Source: Gammaproteobacteria bacterium (GTDB lineage: Bacteria > Pseudomonadota > Gammaproteobacteria > Granulosicoccales > Granulosicoccaceae). From it: a DNA stretch of 8,745 nucleotides. Below are positions 1 to 6,849 of this stretch, in pieces. A program made the position numbers and the translations under genes. Every line of letters begins with the position of its first letter. The first letter of the stretch is position 1. Location of the stretch: the NCBI GenBank assembly GCA_019634245.1, contig JAHQVR010000272.1, forward strand, positions 1-8,745, given 5' to 3'. Under the pieces are notes generated by a model, which was given only the letters and a program-made list of their open reading frames with translations, had not been told where the DNA came from and did not search any database.

Positions 1-804
1 AGTTTTGCGATCGTGCTAGTAGTAGTTCAGATATTTCTAGCACTACTAGCACCCTGGCTCGGTTTTCAGGATCCATACAACCAGGTGATGGTGCAAAGAA
101 TGAAGGCGCCCAACAGTATCAACTTACTCGGCACTGATCATTTGGGTCGCGATGTGCTGGCCAGAATCGTCTACGGCTATCGCACGTCTTTGCTTAGCAG
201 TTCAATGGCTGTTGCATTTTCGCTTATGGCAGGCGGAACCCTGGGGATACTCTCCGCTTACTACCGTAGCTGGTTTGATCGTATTGTTATGCGTCTGATG
301 GATATTTTATTTGCATTTCCGATTATGCTACTGGCGATTGCGGTCATCGCGATTATTGGCCCTAGCCAATGGGGCGCAGCAATTGCGATCGCGATTGTGT
401 ATACCCCCATATTTGCACGGCTGCTGCGTGGCCCATCACTGGTGATTTGTGAAAGTGAGTATGTGATGTCGGCGAAAGCTATTGGTGCCAGTGATGCACG
501 GATTGTTTTATTTCACATATTACCCAATCTAGCCTCTGTCATTCTGGTTCAATCGAGCTTGCTACTGTCGGCGGCTATTCTGGTTGAAGCCTCTTTATCG
601 TTTCTAGGGCTTGGTGCCCAGCCTCCCGTGCCGTCTCTCGGGCTCGCCTTATCTGAAGGCCGGAATTTTTTGTTGTTATCCCCATGGCCAGCGGTATTTT
701 CCGGTTTTGCCATTCTGTTTTTATCGTTTGGTTTTAATCTGCTGGGGGATGCGGTTAGGGATACGCTGGACCCACGGCTAAAGAGTAGTGGGACTCTGAC
801 CTAG
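1..804 (+). CDS. ABC transporter permease, DppC/OppC type (5'-truncated)
   Basis: This is an inner-membrane permease subunit of a peptide/nickel/opine-type ABC importer. The reading frame is open to the first base of the window, so the gene begins upstream. The GTG at 13 lies inside the first membrane helix and is not the start. The visible 267 residues begin in that helix, followed by the LGTDHLGRDVLARI segment typical of DppC/OppC/GsiD proteins, then several hydrophobic helices. The EAA loop that docks on the ATPase is clear (SAKAIGASDARIVLFHILPN), followed by the usual EASLSFLGLG segment. Family members are somewhat longer, so only a few tens of N-terminal residues should be missing. No ATPase or binding-protein gene follows it, so it probably ends its operon and its partners lie to the left. 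It converges on the sulfatase gene and shows no link to the regulon on the right. The substrate cannot be told from the permease. The family call is firm. Confidence 0.93.
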   Translation, partial: SFAIVLVVVQIFLALLAPWLGFQDPYNQVMVQRMKAPNSINLLGTDHLGRDVLARIVYGYRTSLLSSSMAVAFSLMAGGTLGILSAYYRSWFDRIVMRLMDILFAFPIMLLAIAVIAIIGPSQWGAAIAIAIVYTPIFARLLRGPSLVICESEYVMSAKAIGASDARIVLFHILPNLASVILVQSSLLLSAAILVEASLSFLGLGAQPPVPSLGLALSEGRNFLLLSPWPAVFSGFAILFLSFGFNLLGDAVRDTLDPRLKSSGTLT

Positions 805-913
805 ACATTACCTTTATTCTCGAACTATCGAAACTCAATACACTGGTGCTTAACAAGCATCCTTAGGTAACCTAGCAAGACTAAATACAATCCGTCTTTT
901 GGTTGCTCCACTT
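805..913. other. Convergent intergenic gap with weak hairpins
   Basis: This gap separates the ends of the ABC permease gene and the sulfatase gene. Two small inverted repeats are visible. At 845-861, GGTGCTT and AAGCATC flank a 3-nt loop (7 pairs, one G-U). At 877-898, AAGAC and GTCTT flank a 12-nt loop and are followed by two more T on the + strand. Neither has the strong GC stem plus U-tract of a textbook intrinsic terminator. Termination here may be weak, bidirectional or Rho-dependent. I see no gene in the gap. Confidence 0.35.
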
Positions 914-2470
914 CTAGGATTCAGAAGTCTTATCAGGCTTAGCTGCTTCCACAAACGGTAGTCTGGCACGAGCCTTTGTATCCGCTGCACCGGCGTTTCG
1001 CACATAACGTTCACCGTCGTCTTTTCGCACTTCAATGACGTAGGTGGGCTCTCCTTCGGTCACTTGATGAATCTTAAGCCTGCGTTGCTGACTTAACAGG
1101 ATTTCTGAACGCAAATGTTCAGGATCCCAATCATTCATGGCAATAGCCATTAACTCCTTCTCAATGTCTGAATACGCAGGCAACCCACTTAGGTTGTTCA
1201 GCTCATTCGGATCTGACTCCAGGTTGTACAAAAGCGTCTCCACACCTTCGAGATACATAAATTTCCAAGCGTTCTTTTTTACCATGCGACTTGGACCGGT
1301 AGAACCGTCTGCTGCGAATTCAGAAATTACAACATCCCGAAGACTGCTGGTGTCGCCTTCTAACGCTCCGTACAATGACTGACCGTCAAGTTCATCAATA
1401 TAATCGTCAAAGGTATCTTCTGCAGCTAAATCGAGAAACGTGGGCATCAGATCAATGAGAGACACGTTTTGCGTAACTCTCGCTGCTTGAAACCGGCTCG
1501 GCATCGACATAACGAGTGGTACGGGAGCTGCCCATTCGAAAAAATGCTGTTTGAACCACATGCCGCGTTCACCCATCATTTCGCCGTGATCCGACGTAAA
1601 CACAATGAGTGTGTTGTCGCGCAAACCCGAACGTTCAAGCGCTTCGACCAAAGCGCCAACCTTGTTATCAATATATGAAACCATTCCGTAGTAGGCGTGT
1701 CGAGCATTACGACGATGCTCATCAGTAACGGTGTATAAATGTCGCGCCTGGCAGTAGTGTAGGTTCCGACTCAGATGATCTTTTTCGTCGATTGGAATTT
1801 CAGGCACAGTGGGCAATTCAATCGAATCATGATCATACAAATCCCAATATTCCTCGCTGATGACAAACGGGGAGTGCGGCGAGGTAAACGAAACCGTTAG
1901 AAAAAAGGGCTTGTTGTCGGTTTTTCTCGCCAGATCATAAATGGCTTGCACGCCGTGGTATCCCACCTCATCGTCATAGTCCATTTGCAGACTACGAACG
2001 CAGGTACCTGATTCAATAACCGGAGCCATTGTCAGGTTTGTTGGCCGATACTCTCGACCTTTCGACCAATCAACGGTCCAACCAAAATTGGCTGGATAAA
2101 TCTCAGTGGTATGACGCTTGTTATAGCCATGGAATTGATCCGGGCCAACAAAGTGCATTTTTCCGGAGAGTTCAGTTCGATAATCCAGCCCTCTCAAGTA
2201 ATGCGGTAGCGTAGGAATATCAGCCCGGAATTCGCTGGCGTTATCGTACATTTCCAAACTAAAAGGCAATCTGCCCGCATGCAAGGACGCTCTGGAGGGT
2301 GCGCACATGGGCAAATTGCAGTAGCAATTGTCGAAAATCACGCCTGTTGCTGACAGCTCCGAAATATTCGGCGTCAATGCCGTTGCATTGCCATACATGG
2401 GCAGTGCAGGAGCTGCCAACTGGTCAGCCATTATAAAGAGTATGTTTGGTTGCGTAGAATCCGACTGCAT
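914..2470 (-). CDS. Choline-sulfatase (BetC)-like type I sulfatase
   Basis: This is a 518-residue formylglycine-dependent sulfatase that hydrolyses an organic sulfate ester. The visible catalytic features are the D16-Q17 metal ligands, the C56-x-P-S-R motif whose cysteine is converted to formylglycine, K104/H106 in SGKMHFVGPDQ, H199 in SPHSP, D294-H295 in TSDHGEMMGERG, and K307. BetC-like features are the FVGPDQFHGY and IYPANFGW segments and the C-terminal tail with GERYVRN and ARARLPFV. There is no signal peptide, so it should act in the cytoplasm on an imported substrate. The start at 2470 is supported by AGGA at 2484-2487, which overlaps the TAG stop of the upstream binding-protein gene with a rather long 13-nt spacing. 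The 15-nt gap implies one operon and likely translational coupling. The region around residues 131-165 looks unlike the choline sulfatases I remember, so choline-O-sulfate is likely but not certain. No formylglycine-generating enzyme is in the window. Confidence 0.88.
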   Translation of the reverse strand: MQSDSTQPNILFIMADQLAAPALPMYGNATALTPNISELSATGVIFDNCYCNLPMCAPSRASLHAGRLPFSLEMYDNASEFRADIPTLPHYLRGLDYRTELSGKMHFVGPDQFHGYNKRHTTEIYPANFGWTVDWSKGREYRPTNLTMAPVIESGTCVRSLQMDYDDEVGYHGVQAIYDLARKTDNKPFFLTVSFTSPHSPFVISEEYWDLYDHDSIELPTVPEIPIDEKDHLSRNLHYCQARHLYTVTDEHRRNARHAYYGMVSYIDNKVGALVEALERSGLRDNTLIVFTSDHGEMMGERGMWFKQHFFEWAAPVPLVMSMPSRFQAARVTQNVSLIDLMPTFLDLAAEDTFDDYIDELDGQSLYGALEGDTSSLRDVVISEFAADGSTGPSRMVKKNAWKFMYLEGVETLLYNLESDPNELNNLSGLPAYSDIEKELMAIAMNDWDPEHLRSEILLSQQRRLKIHQVTEGEPTYVIEVRKDDGERYVRNAGAADTKARARLPFVEAAKPDKTSES

Positions 2471-2485
2471 ATTAATAACGAGTTC

Positions 2486-3469
2486 CTACTCTATGCGCAT
2501 ACCAAGCTTATTGATGGCCTCGTCAAACACGACGTATTGCTTTTCGACAAATGCCTTGGTTTCCTCTGGCCCCATAATGCTAACGATGTTCCCAAGACCT
2601 TTCGTTAGCTTTAACCAAGCAGCATTTTCATTTAGCTGATTAAGCGTTTCGGTCCACTTGGCCACAACTTCATCGGGTAAGTCAGGCGGGCCATAAATTG
2701 CACTCCAGCCGATAATTTGCTCTAGATTTGGGTAGCCGACTTCCGAGGCGGTGGGCACATCAGGGATAGTCTCAAATCGCTCTTTGGTGGTGACAGCGAG
2801 TGCACGTAATTGCCCTGCTGCCAAGGCTCCAGCAGAGGCAGATAAATTGCCCCATGAAAAATCAACCGCACCTGAGACCACAGCCGTTCTCGCCTTGCCT
2901 CCACCCTTGTACGGAACATGGGTCAGCTTTTCGGGATCAGCACCCATGGCGTCAGCCATAACAGCCGTTGCAATATGCAGCAAGGTACCCACGCCCGCTG
3001 ACGAATAAGTCAACTCAACGCCTTCTTTTACGGCTTTTTCAAAATCAGCAAACGTTTGATAGGGAGAATCCGCCGACACAGTCAAGATAAACGGATTGAG
3101 TTCGGTCATCCCAATCACCGTGAAGTCATCCCATTTATAAGGAATCGTTTTATTCATTGCGGGAACACCCATCTGTGACCCGACCCGAGCAGACAACAAC
3201 GTGTAGCCGTCCTTTTTCGAGTTAATGACAAAATTAGAACCGGTCACGCCAGCTGCACCAGCTTTGTTAACGGGCAGTATGGATTGCCCCAGGGTGCTCG
3301 GTGCATTTCCAGCGATTAGCCGGGCAGACAAATCAGCAGCGCCACCCGGTCCATAGGGTATGACCAGTGTTATTGGCCTACTAGGGTATTCATCCGCCAT
3401 GACTACACCGCCAAACAGGAGCGAGCCTGCCATAGCAAATGCAACGCTCAGAACCGTTCTTTTTTTCAT
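2486..3469 (-). CDS. TctC/Bug-family tripartite tricarboxylate transporter substrate-binding protein
   Basis: This is a 327-residue periplasmic solute-binding protein. It has a clear Sec signal peptide: basic MKKR, a hydrophobic core, and predicted cleavage after A25 in VMA-DEY. The mature N terminus YPSRPITLVIPYGPGGAADLSAR (residues 28-50) is a Bug-family hallmark that forms part of the ligand cleft. Further hallmarks are YSSAGVGTLLH (155-165), VPYKGGGKARTAVVSGAVDF (185-204) and LRALAVTT (221-228). The length is typical. A strong Shine-Dalgarno GGAGGT lies 5 nt before the ATG. It is the first gene of the leftward operon, followed by the sulfatase. The matching membrane subunits lie on the other side of the divergent regulator, so it probably delivers ligand to the TctB/TctA pair there. 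Bug proteins bind mostly carboxylates. The actual ligand is unknown, and the sulfatase partner suggests a sulfate ester. Family assignment is firm. Confidence 0.95.
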   Translation of the reverse strand: MKKRTVLSVAFAMAGSLLFGGVVMADEYPSRPITLVIPYGPGGAADLSARLIAGNAPSTLGQSILPVNKAGAAGVTGSNFVINSKKDGYTLLSARVGSQMGVPAMNKTIPYKWDDFTVIGMTELNPFILTVSADSPYQTFADFEKAVKEGVELTYSSAGVGTLLHIATAVMADAMGADPEKLTHVPYKGGGKARTAVVSGAVDFSWGNLSASAGALAAGQLRALAVTTKERFETIPDVPTASEVGYPNLEQIIGWSAIYGPPDLPDEVVAKWTETLNQLNENAAWLKLTKGLGNIVSIMGPEETKAFVEKQYVVFDEAINKLGMRIE

Positions 3470-3474
3470 TTCCT

Positions 3475-3480
3475 ACCTCC
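3475..3480 (-). promoter_or_regulatory. Strong ribosome binding site of the binding-protein gene
   Basis: Read on the minus strand, GGAGGT precedes the ATG at 3469 by 5 nt. It confirms that start and predicts efficient translation, as expected for an abundant periplasmic protein. Confidence 0.75.
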
Positions 3481-3534
3481 GGGTGGTTTAAATGTTCAAC
3501 GACAAAACCGGGACGATGAACGCGAGAACGCGCT

Positions 3535-3553
3535 CTTGACTCGATGACTCAAG
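3535..3553. promoter_or_regulatory. Imperfect palindrome, possible second operator
   Basis: CTTGACTC, GAT, GACTCAAG form a 19-bp inverted repeat with 8-bp arms and one mismatched pair. It covers the -35 box of the rightward promoter and touches the -10 box of the leftward one (3552-3557). It differs in sequence from the AT-rich repeat at 3559-3589, so it may bind another regulator or be chance. Confidence 0.35.
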
Positions 3554-3564
3554 TATTCAATAAT
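3536..3564 (+). promoter_or_regulatory. Sigma70-like promoter for the rightward operon (ROK regulator onward)
   Basis: TTGACT (3536-3541) and AATAAT (3559-3564) are separated by 17 bp, with five of six bases matching consensus in each box. Initiation would fall near 3571, leaving an untranslated leader of only about 19 nt before the ATG at 3590. That leader has no Shine-Dalgarno. The -10 box lies inside the left arm of the inverted repeat at 3559-3589, so a protein bound there would block this promoter. Read from sequence only. Confidence 0.6.
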
Positions 3565-3580
3565 TAATTACCGACGTCAA
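3552..3580 (-). promoter_or_regulatory. Sigma70-like promoter for the leftward operon (binding protein and sulfatase)
   Basis: On the minus strand, TTGACG (3580-3575) and AATACT (3557-3552) are separated by 17 bp. The -35 box matches five of six bases and the -10 box four of six. Initiation near 3545 would give a leader of about 75 nt. The promoter overlaps the rightward promoter almost completely, and its -35 box and spacer lie within the inverted repeat at 3559-3589, so one bound protein could control both directions. Confidence 0.5.
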
Positions 3581-3589
3581 TTAAATATT
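3559..3589. promoter_or_regulatory. AT-rich inverted repeat, candidate ROK operator
   Basis: AATAATTAATT (3559-3569) and AATTAAATATT (3579-3589) are 11-bp arms with one mismatch, separated by 9 bp (ACCGACGTC). The repeat ends directly at the ATG of the regulator gene. It includes the -10 box of the rightward promoter and the -35 box of the leftward promoter. AT-rich half-sites separated by about one helical turn are in line with known NagC/Mlc-type ROK operators. Inferred role: autorepression plus repression of the divergent operon until the ligand is present. Confidence 0.5.
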
Positions 3590-4798
3590 ATGACTCTCCA
3601 TTCCACCCATGAGCTGCGAGCAATAAACCGTGTAGCGGTGTTGGGTGAACTCGCCCGAGCAGGCGCACTAAGCCGCGCCGACATCGCTGAAAATACCGGC
3701 CTTACACTTGCCGCAATCTCTCGAATCACTCGGGAATTGATCGACGCAGGTGTTGTAGTCGAACAGCAGGATCCTCAAAAGCCGGAGGGGCGTGGCCGCC
3801 ACACCCGACTACTCGCACTATCCACGACAACCGCCACGATGGTGATGATGGTTATATCAGCCAATCGACGAGCAGTCGCTCTGGCCAATTGTCGTGGCGA
3901 CATTATTAAATCAATTGAGCTACCAGATTTAGATCTTTCAGAGGCTATCAATGCTATCGATGTGTTTTGTAAGACCGCAGAATCGCTGATCGACCACTCG
4001 GATATTGCTCTGGAGAAAATTCTTGGTGTGTCGGTCGTCGTAGCGGTGAACACCGACCCTGCAACCAACGATAACATCTCCTCGCCGGTACTTGGATGGA
4101 ACAATGTAGCGGCGAAATCGCGGATCGAAGACAGGTTAAAACTACCCGTGCACTTGGAGGCACGTGCTGTTGCACTTTTGGAGTCTGAACTGTGGCACTA
4201 CCCGGCCCAACATAACCAAAGTATTGTATTGATCAATAATGGTTGGCGAATTGGCTCGAGTGTTTACGCTAACAATCAGCTACTACAAACCGAAAGCGGC
4301 CGTTTGGGACAAATCGCTCATCTACAAGTCCAAGGTACCGCACGCCAATGCTATTGTGGGCAAATCGGATGTTTGGATGCACTGGCGTCAGGAGCGGCTA
4401 TTGTCGAAAGCCTGGAACGTGCCCAGTTGATGCACTTCGACTCAACACAACCGCTCAACAAGCGACTGGCTAGTGCTATTAAAGAGTCTGAACACAACAG
4501 AGAAGTTTCAGAGTTATTTAGAGTTGCTGGTGAACATCTTGGGGAAGGATTAAAAAGCGTGGTAGCCCTTTTTTCACCTGAACGTATATTAGTGGCAGGA
4601 AGTACATGCCGGCAAACAGACTACTTGATTGGTGTTCGAAAGCGCTTAGCTCCACCACTTAACTACCACGCCAATTGCCAGTTAGCAGCTTGTACTGTCA
4701 CAAGCCTTGATGCAGCTGTGAAATCCGGATTAAAAGCTTTTCTGTTAACCGACACGTTAAATATAAACAGGCTGACTGAGCCCCGAAAAGTATCTTGA
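3590..4798 (+). CDS. ROK-family (NagC/XylR-like) transcriptional regulator
   Basis: This is a 402-residue DNA-binding ROK protein. Residues about 8-60 form a winged helix-turn-helix (INRVAVLGELARAGALSRAD, then the recognition segment TGLTLAAISRITRELIDAG) with the wing at GRGRHTR (67-73). The rest is the ROK sugar-kinase-like fold. The zinc-binding motif is present as C254-Y-C256-G-Q-I-G-C261, with D where E is usual next. Residues that normally contact sugar or act in catalysis appear changed: LEARA (189-193) replaces the usual E-N-D-A, NNGWRIG (216-222) replaces the glycine-rich loop, and GQIAH (240-244) replaces G-E-x-G-H. It is therefore not a kinase and its inducer may not be a simple sugar. 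The start at 3590 has no Shine-Dalgarno and is chosen because HTH spacing fits and the promoter sits just upstream. It lies between the two transporter arms and probably represses both. tctB follows after 55 nt. Confidence 0.93.
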   Translation: MTLHSTHELRAINRVAVLGELARAGALSRADIAENTGLTLAAISRITRELIDAGVVVEQQDPQKPEGRGRHTRLLALSTTTATMVMMVISANRRAVALANCRGDIIKSIELPDLDLSEAINAIDVFCKTAESLIDHSDIALEKILGVSVVVAVNTDPATNDNISSPVLGWNNVAAKSRIEDRLKLPVHLEARAVALLESELWHYPAQHNQSIVLINNGWRIGSSVYANNQLLQTESGRLGQIAHLQVQGTARQCYCGQIGCLDALASGAAIVESLERAQLMHFDSTQPLNKRLASAIKESEHNREVSELFRVAGEHLGEGLKSVVALFSPERILVAGSTCRQTDYLIGVRKRLAPPLNYHANCQLAACTVTSLDAAVKSGLKAFLLTDTLNINRLTEPRKVS

Positions 4799-4853
4799 GA
4801 TTCATGATGCTCCACACATCAGCTGATCATTCGACGAAAGGGATCGCGCCACA

Positions 4854-5354
4854 ATGAAATCGACCCGAAAACTCGACCTATTCGCCGGTTTATTTTTCAT
4901 ATGCATCGCTGCAATCATTATCTGGGTGGCTATTCCGTATGGGATTCAAGAACCCAAAAAGGTTAAATTTGCTGCGCTGAGCCCATCCTATTATCCACGG
5001 CTGGTTGGAATCAGTTTGCTGCTGTTCGGTACCATTCTTTTAGCAACGCGTTGGCTGTCAAATGCAGATTCGGAACAAGGCGCTCAGGAAAATCTACGCG
5101 ATAACTGGCTTGTGGTTCTAATTGGTCTTGTGGCCACTTTGGTCGCTTACTACATCGCGCTGGAACCACTAGGGTTTGTGCTTGCTTCAGCTATCGCAGT
5201 TTTCGTACTGCTTTTGATAGCAGGAGAACGCTCGATAGTAGCCCTATTCGCTATCTCATTATTATTACCGATTACCCTGCATTTGTTTTTCACCCACATT
5301 GCTAATATCCCGATCCCATCGGGCGTGCTGCGACCCATCATTGGGGGGGCATAA
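4854..5354 (+). CDS. TctB-family small membrane subunit of a tripartite tricarboxylate transporter
   Basis: This is a 166-residue integral membrane protein. Hydrophobic segments fall at about 9-28, 49-66, 84-102, 106-123 and 126-148. The segment ALSPSYYPRLVGISLLLFG (41-59) matches the TctB/DUF1468 pattern in which an aromatic-PR motif follows the first helix. Position directly before a TctA gene supports the call. TctB is poorly conserved, and its role is to assist TctA in sodium- or proton-coupled uptake. AAAGGGA upstream (about 4837-4843) gives a good ribosome binding site 10 nt from the ATG. I found no convincing separate promoter in the 55 nt after the regulator gene, so the two are probably co-transcribed. 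The last codons contain a run of seven G, and loss of one G would join this frame to that of TctA. Confidence 0.88.
   Translation: MKSTRKLDLFAGLFFICIAAIIIWVAIPYGIQEPKKVKFAALSPSYYPRLVGISLLLFGTILLATRWLSNADSEQGAQENLRDNWLVVLIGLVATLVAYYIALEPLGFVLASAIAVFVLLLIAGERSIVALFAISLLLPITLHLFFTHIANIPIPSGVLRPIIGGA
5343..5349 (+). promoter_or_regulatory. G7 tract: end of tctB-like gene and likely Shine-Dalgarno of tctA-like gene
   Basis: Seven consecutive G encode the final glycines of the TctB-like protein and lie 9 nt before the TctA-like ATG at 5359, where they can pair with the anti-Shine-Dalgarno. The tract is also a slippage-prone site. With six G, the reading frame continues as RPIIGGHKRMLET directly into TctA. 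No stop codon separates the two frames in that register. Confidence 0.5.
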
Positions 5355-5358
5355 GCGC

Positions 5359-6849
5359 ATGCTTGAAACTCTCAGCTCTGCGTTTGCTTTATTTGCCACC
5401 GTCGACAATGCGCTGGCATTACTCATCGGCGTAGTGGTTGGCACAGTGGTTGGTGCGATACCCGGAATGACAACTCCCATGGCGGTTGCGCTGACGCTGC
5501 CCTTTACTTTCACGCTGCAACCGGTAACAGGCATTTTGCTGTTACTAGGCGTATATAAAGGTGGTATATACGGCGGTTCAATCACGGCCATACTCATCAA
5601 TACACCTGGCACCCCTGCCGCCTCGTGCACCGTGTTGGATGGTTATCCACTTGCACAACGAGGAGAGGCCCGACGGGCACTAGACATCGCCTTGTATTCT
5701 TCTTGCATTGCCGACTTCATTTCCAATATTTCACTTATTCTGTTCGCCGGGGTATTGGCTGGTTTTGCACTTAAGTTTGGATCGCCTGAGCTTTTCACGC
5801 TCATCGTATTTTCCTTAACCATTATTGCAGGGGTATCAGGTCAACAATTGCTTAAGGGCTTTGGGTCCGCTGCGTTAGGCCTAATTCTCGCTACAGTTGG
5901 CCTGGATTTAATATTCGGTACCAGTCGATTCGTATTCGGGCAAGTAAATCTTATGAGCGGCCTCACCTTCATACCAGTGCTCATCGGACTATTCGCATTA
6001 CCCGAAATAATAAATTTCTTCTTGCAGCGACATAAAGAACTCGCCAAGAGTAGTCTCGCAGGCGTTGGCGCAAGCTTAAAGGACGTACTCTCCAGTCTTA
6101 AATCTATTATTCGCGGCAGCCTGATCGGCGTATGTCTTGGAGCTATACCTGGTATTGGTGGTGCACCCGCTGCTTTCATGTCCTACAGCGAAGCGAGACG
6201 AACTTCCAAAGACCCAAACAGTTTTGGCACCGGAAATATTGAAGGGGTCGCAGCCTCTGAATCGGGAAATAACGGCGTGGCGGGAGCCACGATGATTCCT
6301 CTACTGGCGCTCGGAATTCCTGGTGACATTATTACCGCTATTATTTTGGGAGCTTTTATGATCCATGGGTTGCGCCCTGGCCCATTGATGTTTCAGGACA
6401 ACATCAGTCTTATATACGCGCTTTTTATGGGAATTATGTTGAGTTCATTCTACCTACTGATCGTGGGAAAGCTTTCGATAAAACTGATCAGCCGAATTGC
6501 CGATATACCTCGTGAACGATTGTTTCCTGTGGTATTGGTTTTATGTGTTTATGGTGCTTATGCCGTCAACAACACCATTTTCGATGTTGGCATAATGTTT
6601 ATTATGGGCGCGGTTGGGTTCACTATGTTAAAGCTTGCCATCCCTGCCGCTCCCTTTTTAATTGCATTTATTCTTGGCCCATTGCTCGAGGACAATTTTC
6701 GGCAGTCTTTGCTCATTTCCAAAGGAGATTATGGAATATTCTTCTCCACTGGGATTTGTATATTTTTCTGGGGATTAACAATACTTTCCATCGGTTTTTT
6801 GATATGGCAACACCGAAAGCAAAACTCTCGAGCAGCATTTAATGGCTGA
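5359..6849 (+). CDS. TctA-family large membrane subunit (tripartite tricarboxylate transporter permease)
   Basis: This is a 496-residue polytopic inner-membrane protein, the transport channel that accepts ligand from the TctC/Bug protein. Family motifs are clear: GAIPGMTTP (32-40), the KGGIYGGSITAILINTPGTPAAS stretch (67-89), a second GAIPGIGGAPAAFMSYSEAR (261-280), the GVAASESGNNGVAGATMIPLL region (296-316), LGIPGD (318-323) and LRPGPLMF (338-345). The two GAIPG loops suggest an internal two-fold repeat. The start at 5359 was preferred over upstream in-frame codons because MLETLSSAF begins just before the first helix, lies 4 nt after the TctB stop, and has the G7 tract as ribosome binding site. 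Upstream extension would be soluble, basic and overlapping. Length is normal for the family. The end overlaps the next gene by 8 nt. Substrate unknown. Confidence 0.95.
   Translation: MLETLSSAFALFATVDNALALLIGVVVGTVVGAIPGMTTPMAVALTLPFTFTLQPVTGILLLLGVYKGGIYGGSITAILINTPGTPAASCTVLDGYPLAQRGEARRALDIALYSSCIADFISNISLILFAGVLAGFALKFGSPELFTLIVFSLTIIAGVSGQQLLKGFGSAALGLILATVGLDLIFGTSRFVFGQVNLMSGLTFIPVLIGLFALPEIINFFLQRHKELAKSSLAGVGASLKDVLSSLKSIIRGSLIGVCLGAIPGIGGAPAAFMSYSEARRTSKDPNSFGTGNIEGVAASESGNNGVAGATMIPLLALGIPGDIITAIILGAFMIHGLRPGPLMFQDNISLIYALFMGIMLSSFYLLIVGKLSIKLISRIADIPRERLFPVVLVLCVYGAYAVNNTIFDVGIMFIMGAVGFTMLKLAIPAAPFLIAFILGPLLEDNFRQSLLISKGDYGIFFSTGICIFFWGLTILSIGFLIWQHRKQNSRAAFNG

Noticed and set aside
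13..15. GTG at 13 as the start of the ABC permease
   Set aside because: The frame is open upstream to the window edge, and the GTG falls within the first transmembrane helix of a family that has an N-terminal extension before it.
2328..2639. Open + strand frame of about 100 codons antisense to the sulfatase/binding-protein junction
   Set aside because: Both opposite-strand genes are well supported by family motifs across this span. The antisense frame shows no recognisable motif or ribosome binding site.
3775..4104. Open minus-strand frame of about 110 codons inside the regulator gene
   Set aside because: It is opposite a clear ROK coding region, lacks a recognisable product, and looks like a shadow frame.
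4804..4830. Palindrome ATCAGCTGAT (4818-4827) and flanking ATGAT/ATCAT as an operator before the tctB-like gene
   Set aside because: It is short, not associated with recognisable promoter boxes, and unlike the repeats in the divergent control region. Chance is a sufficient explanation.
5299..5358. Earlier in-frame start for the TctA-like protein, adding 20 residues
   Set aside because: It lies inside the TctB-like gene, would add a soluble basic and cysteine-rich stretch not typical of the family, and the ATG at 5359 has better spacing from the TctB stop and a G-rich ribosome binding site.
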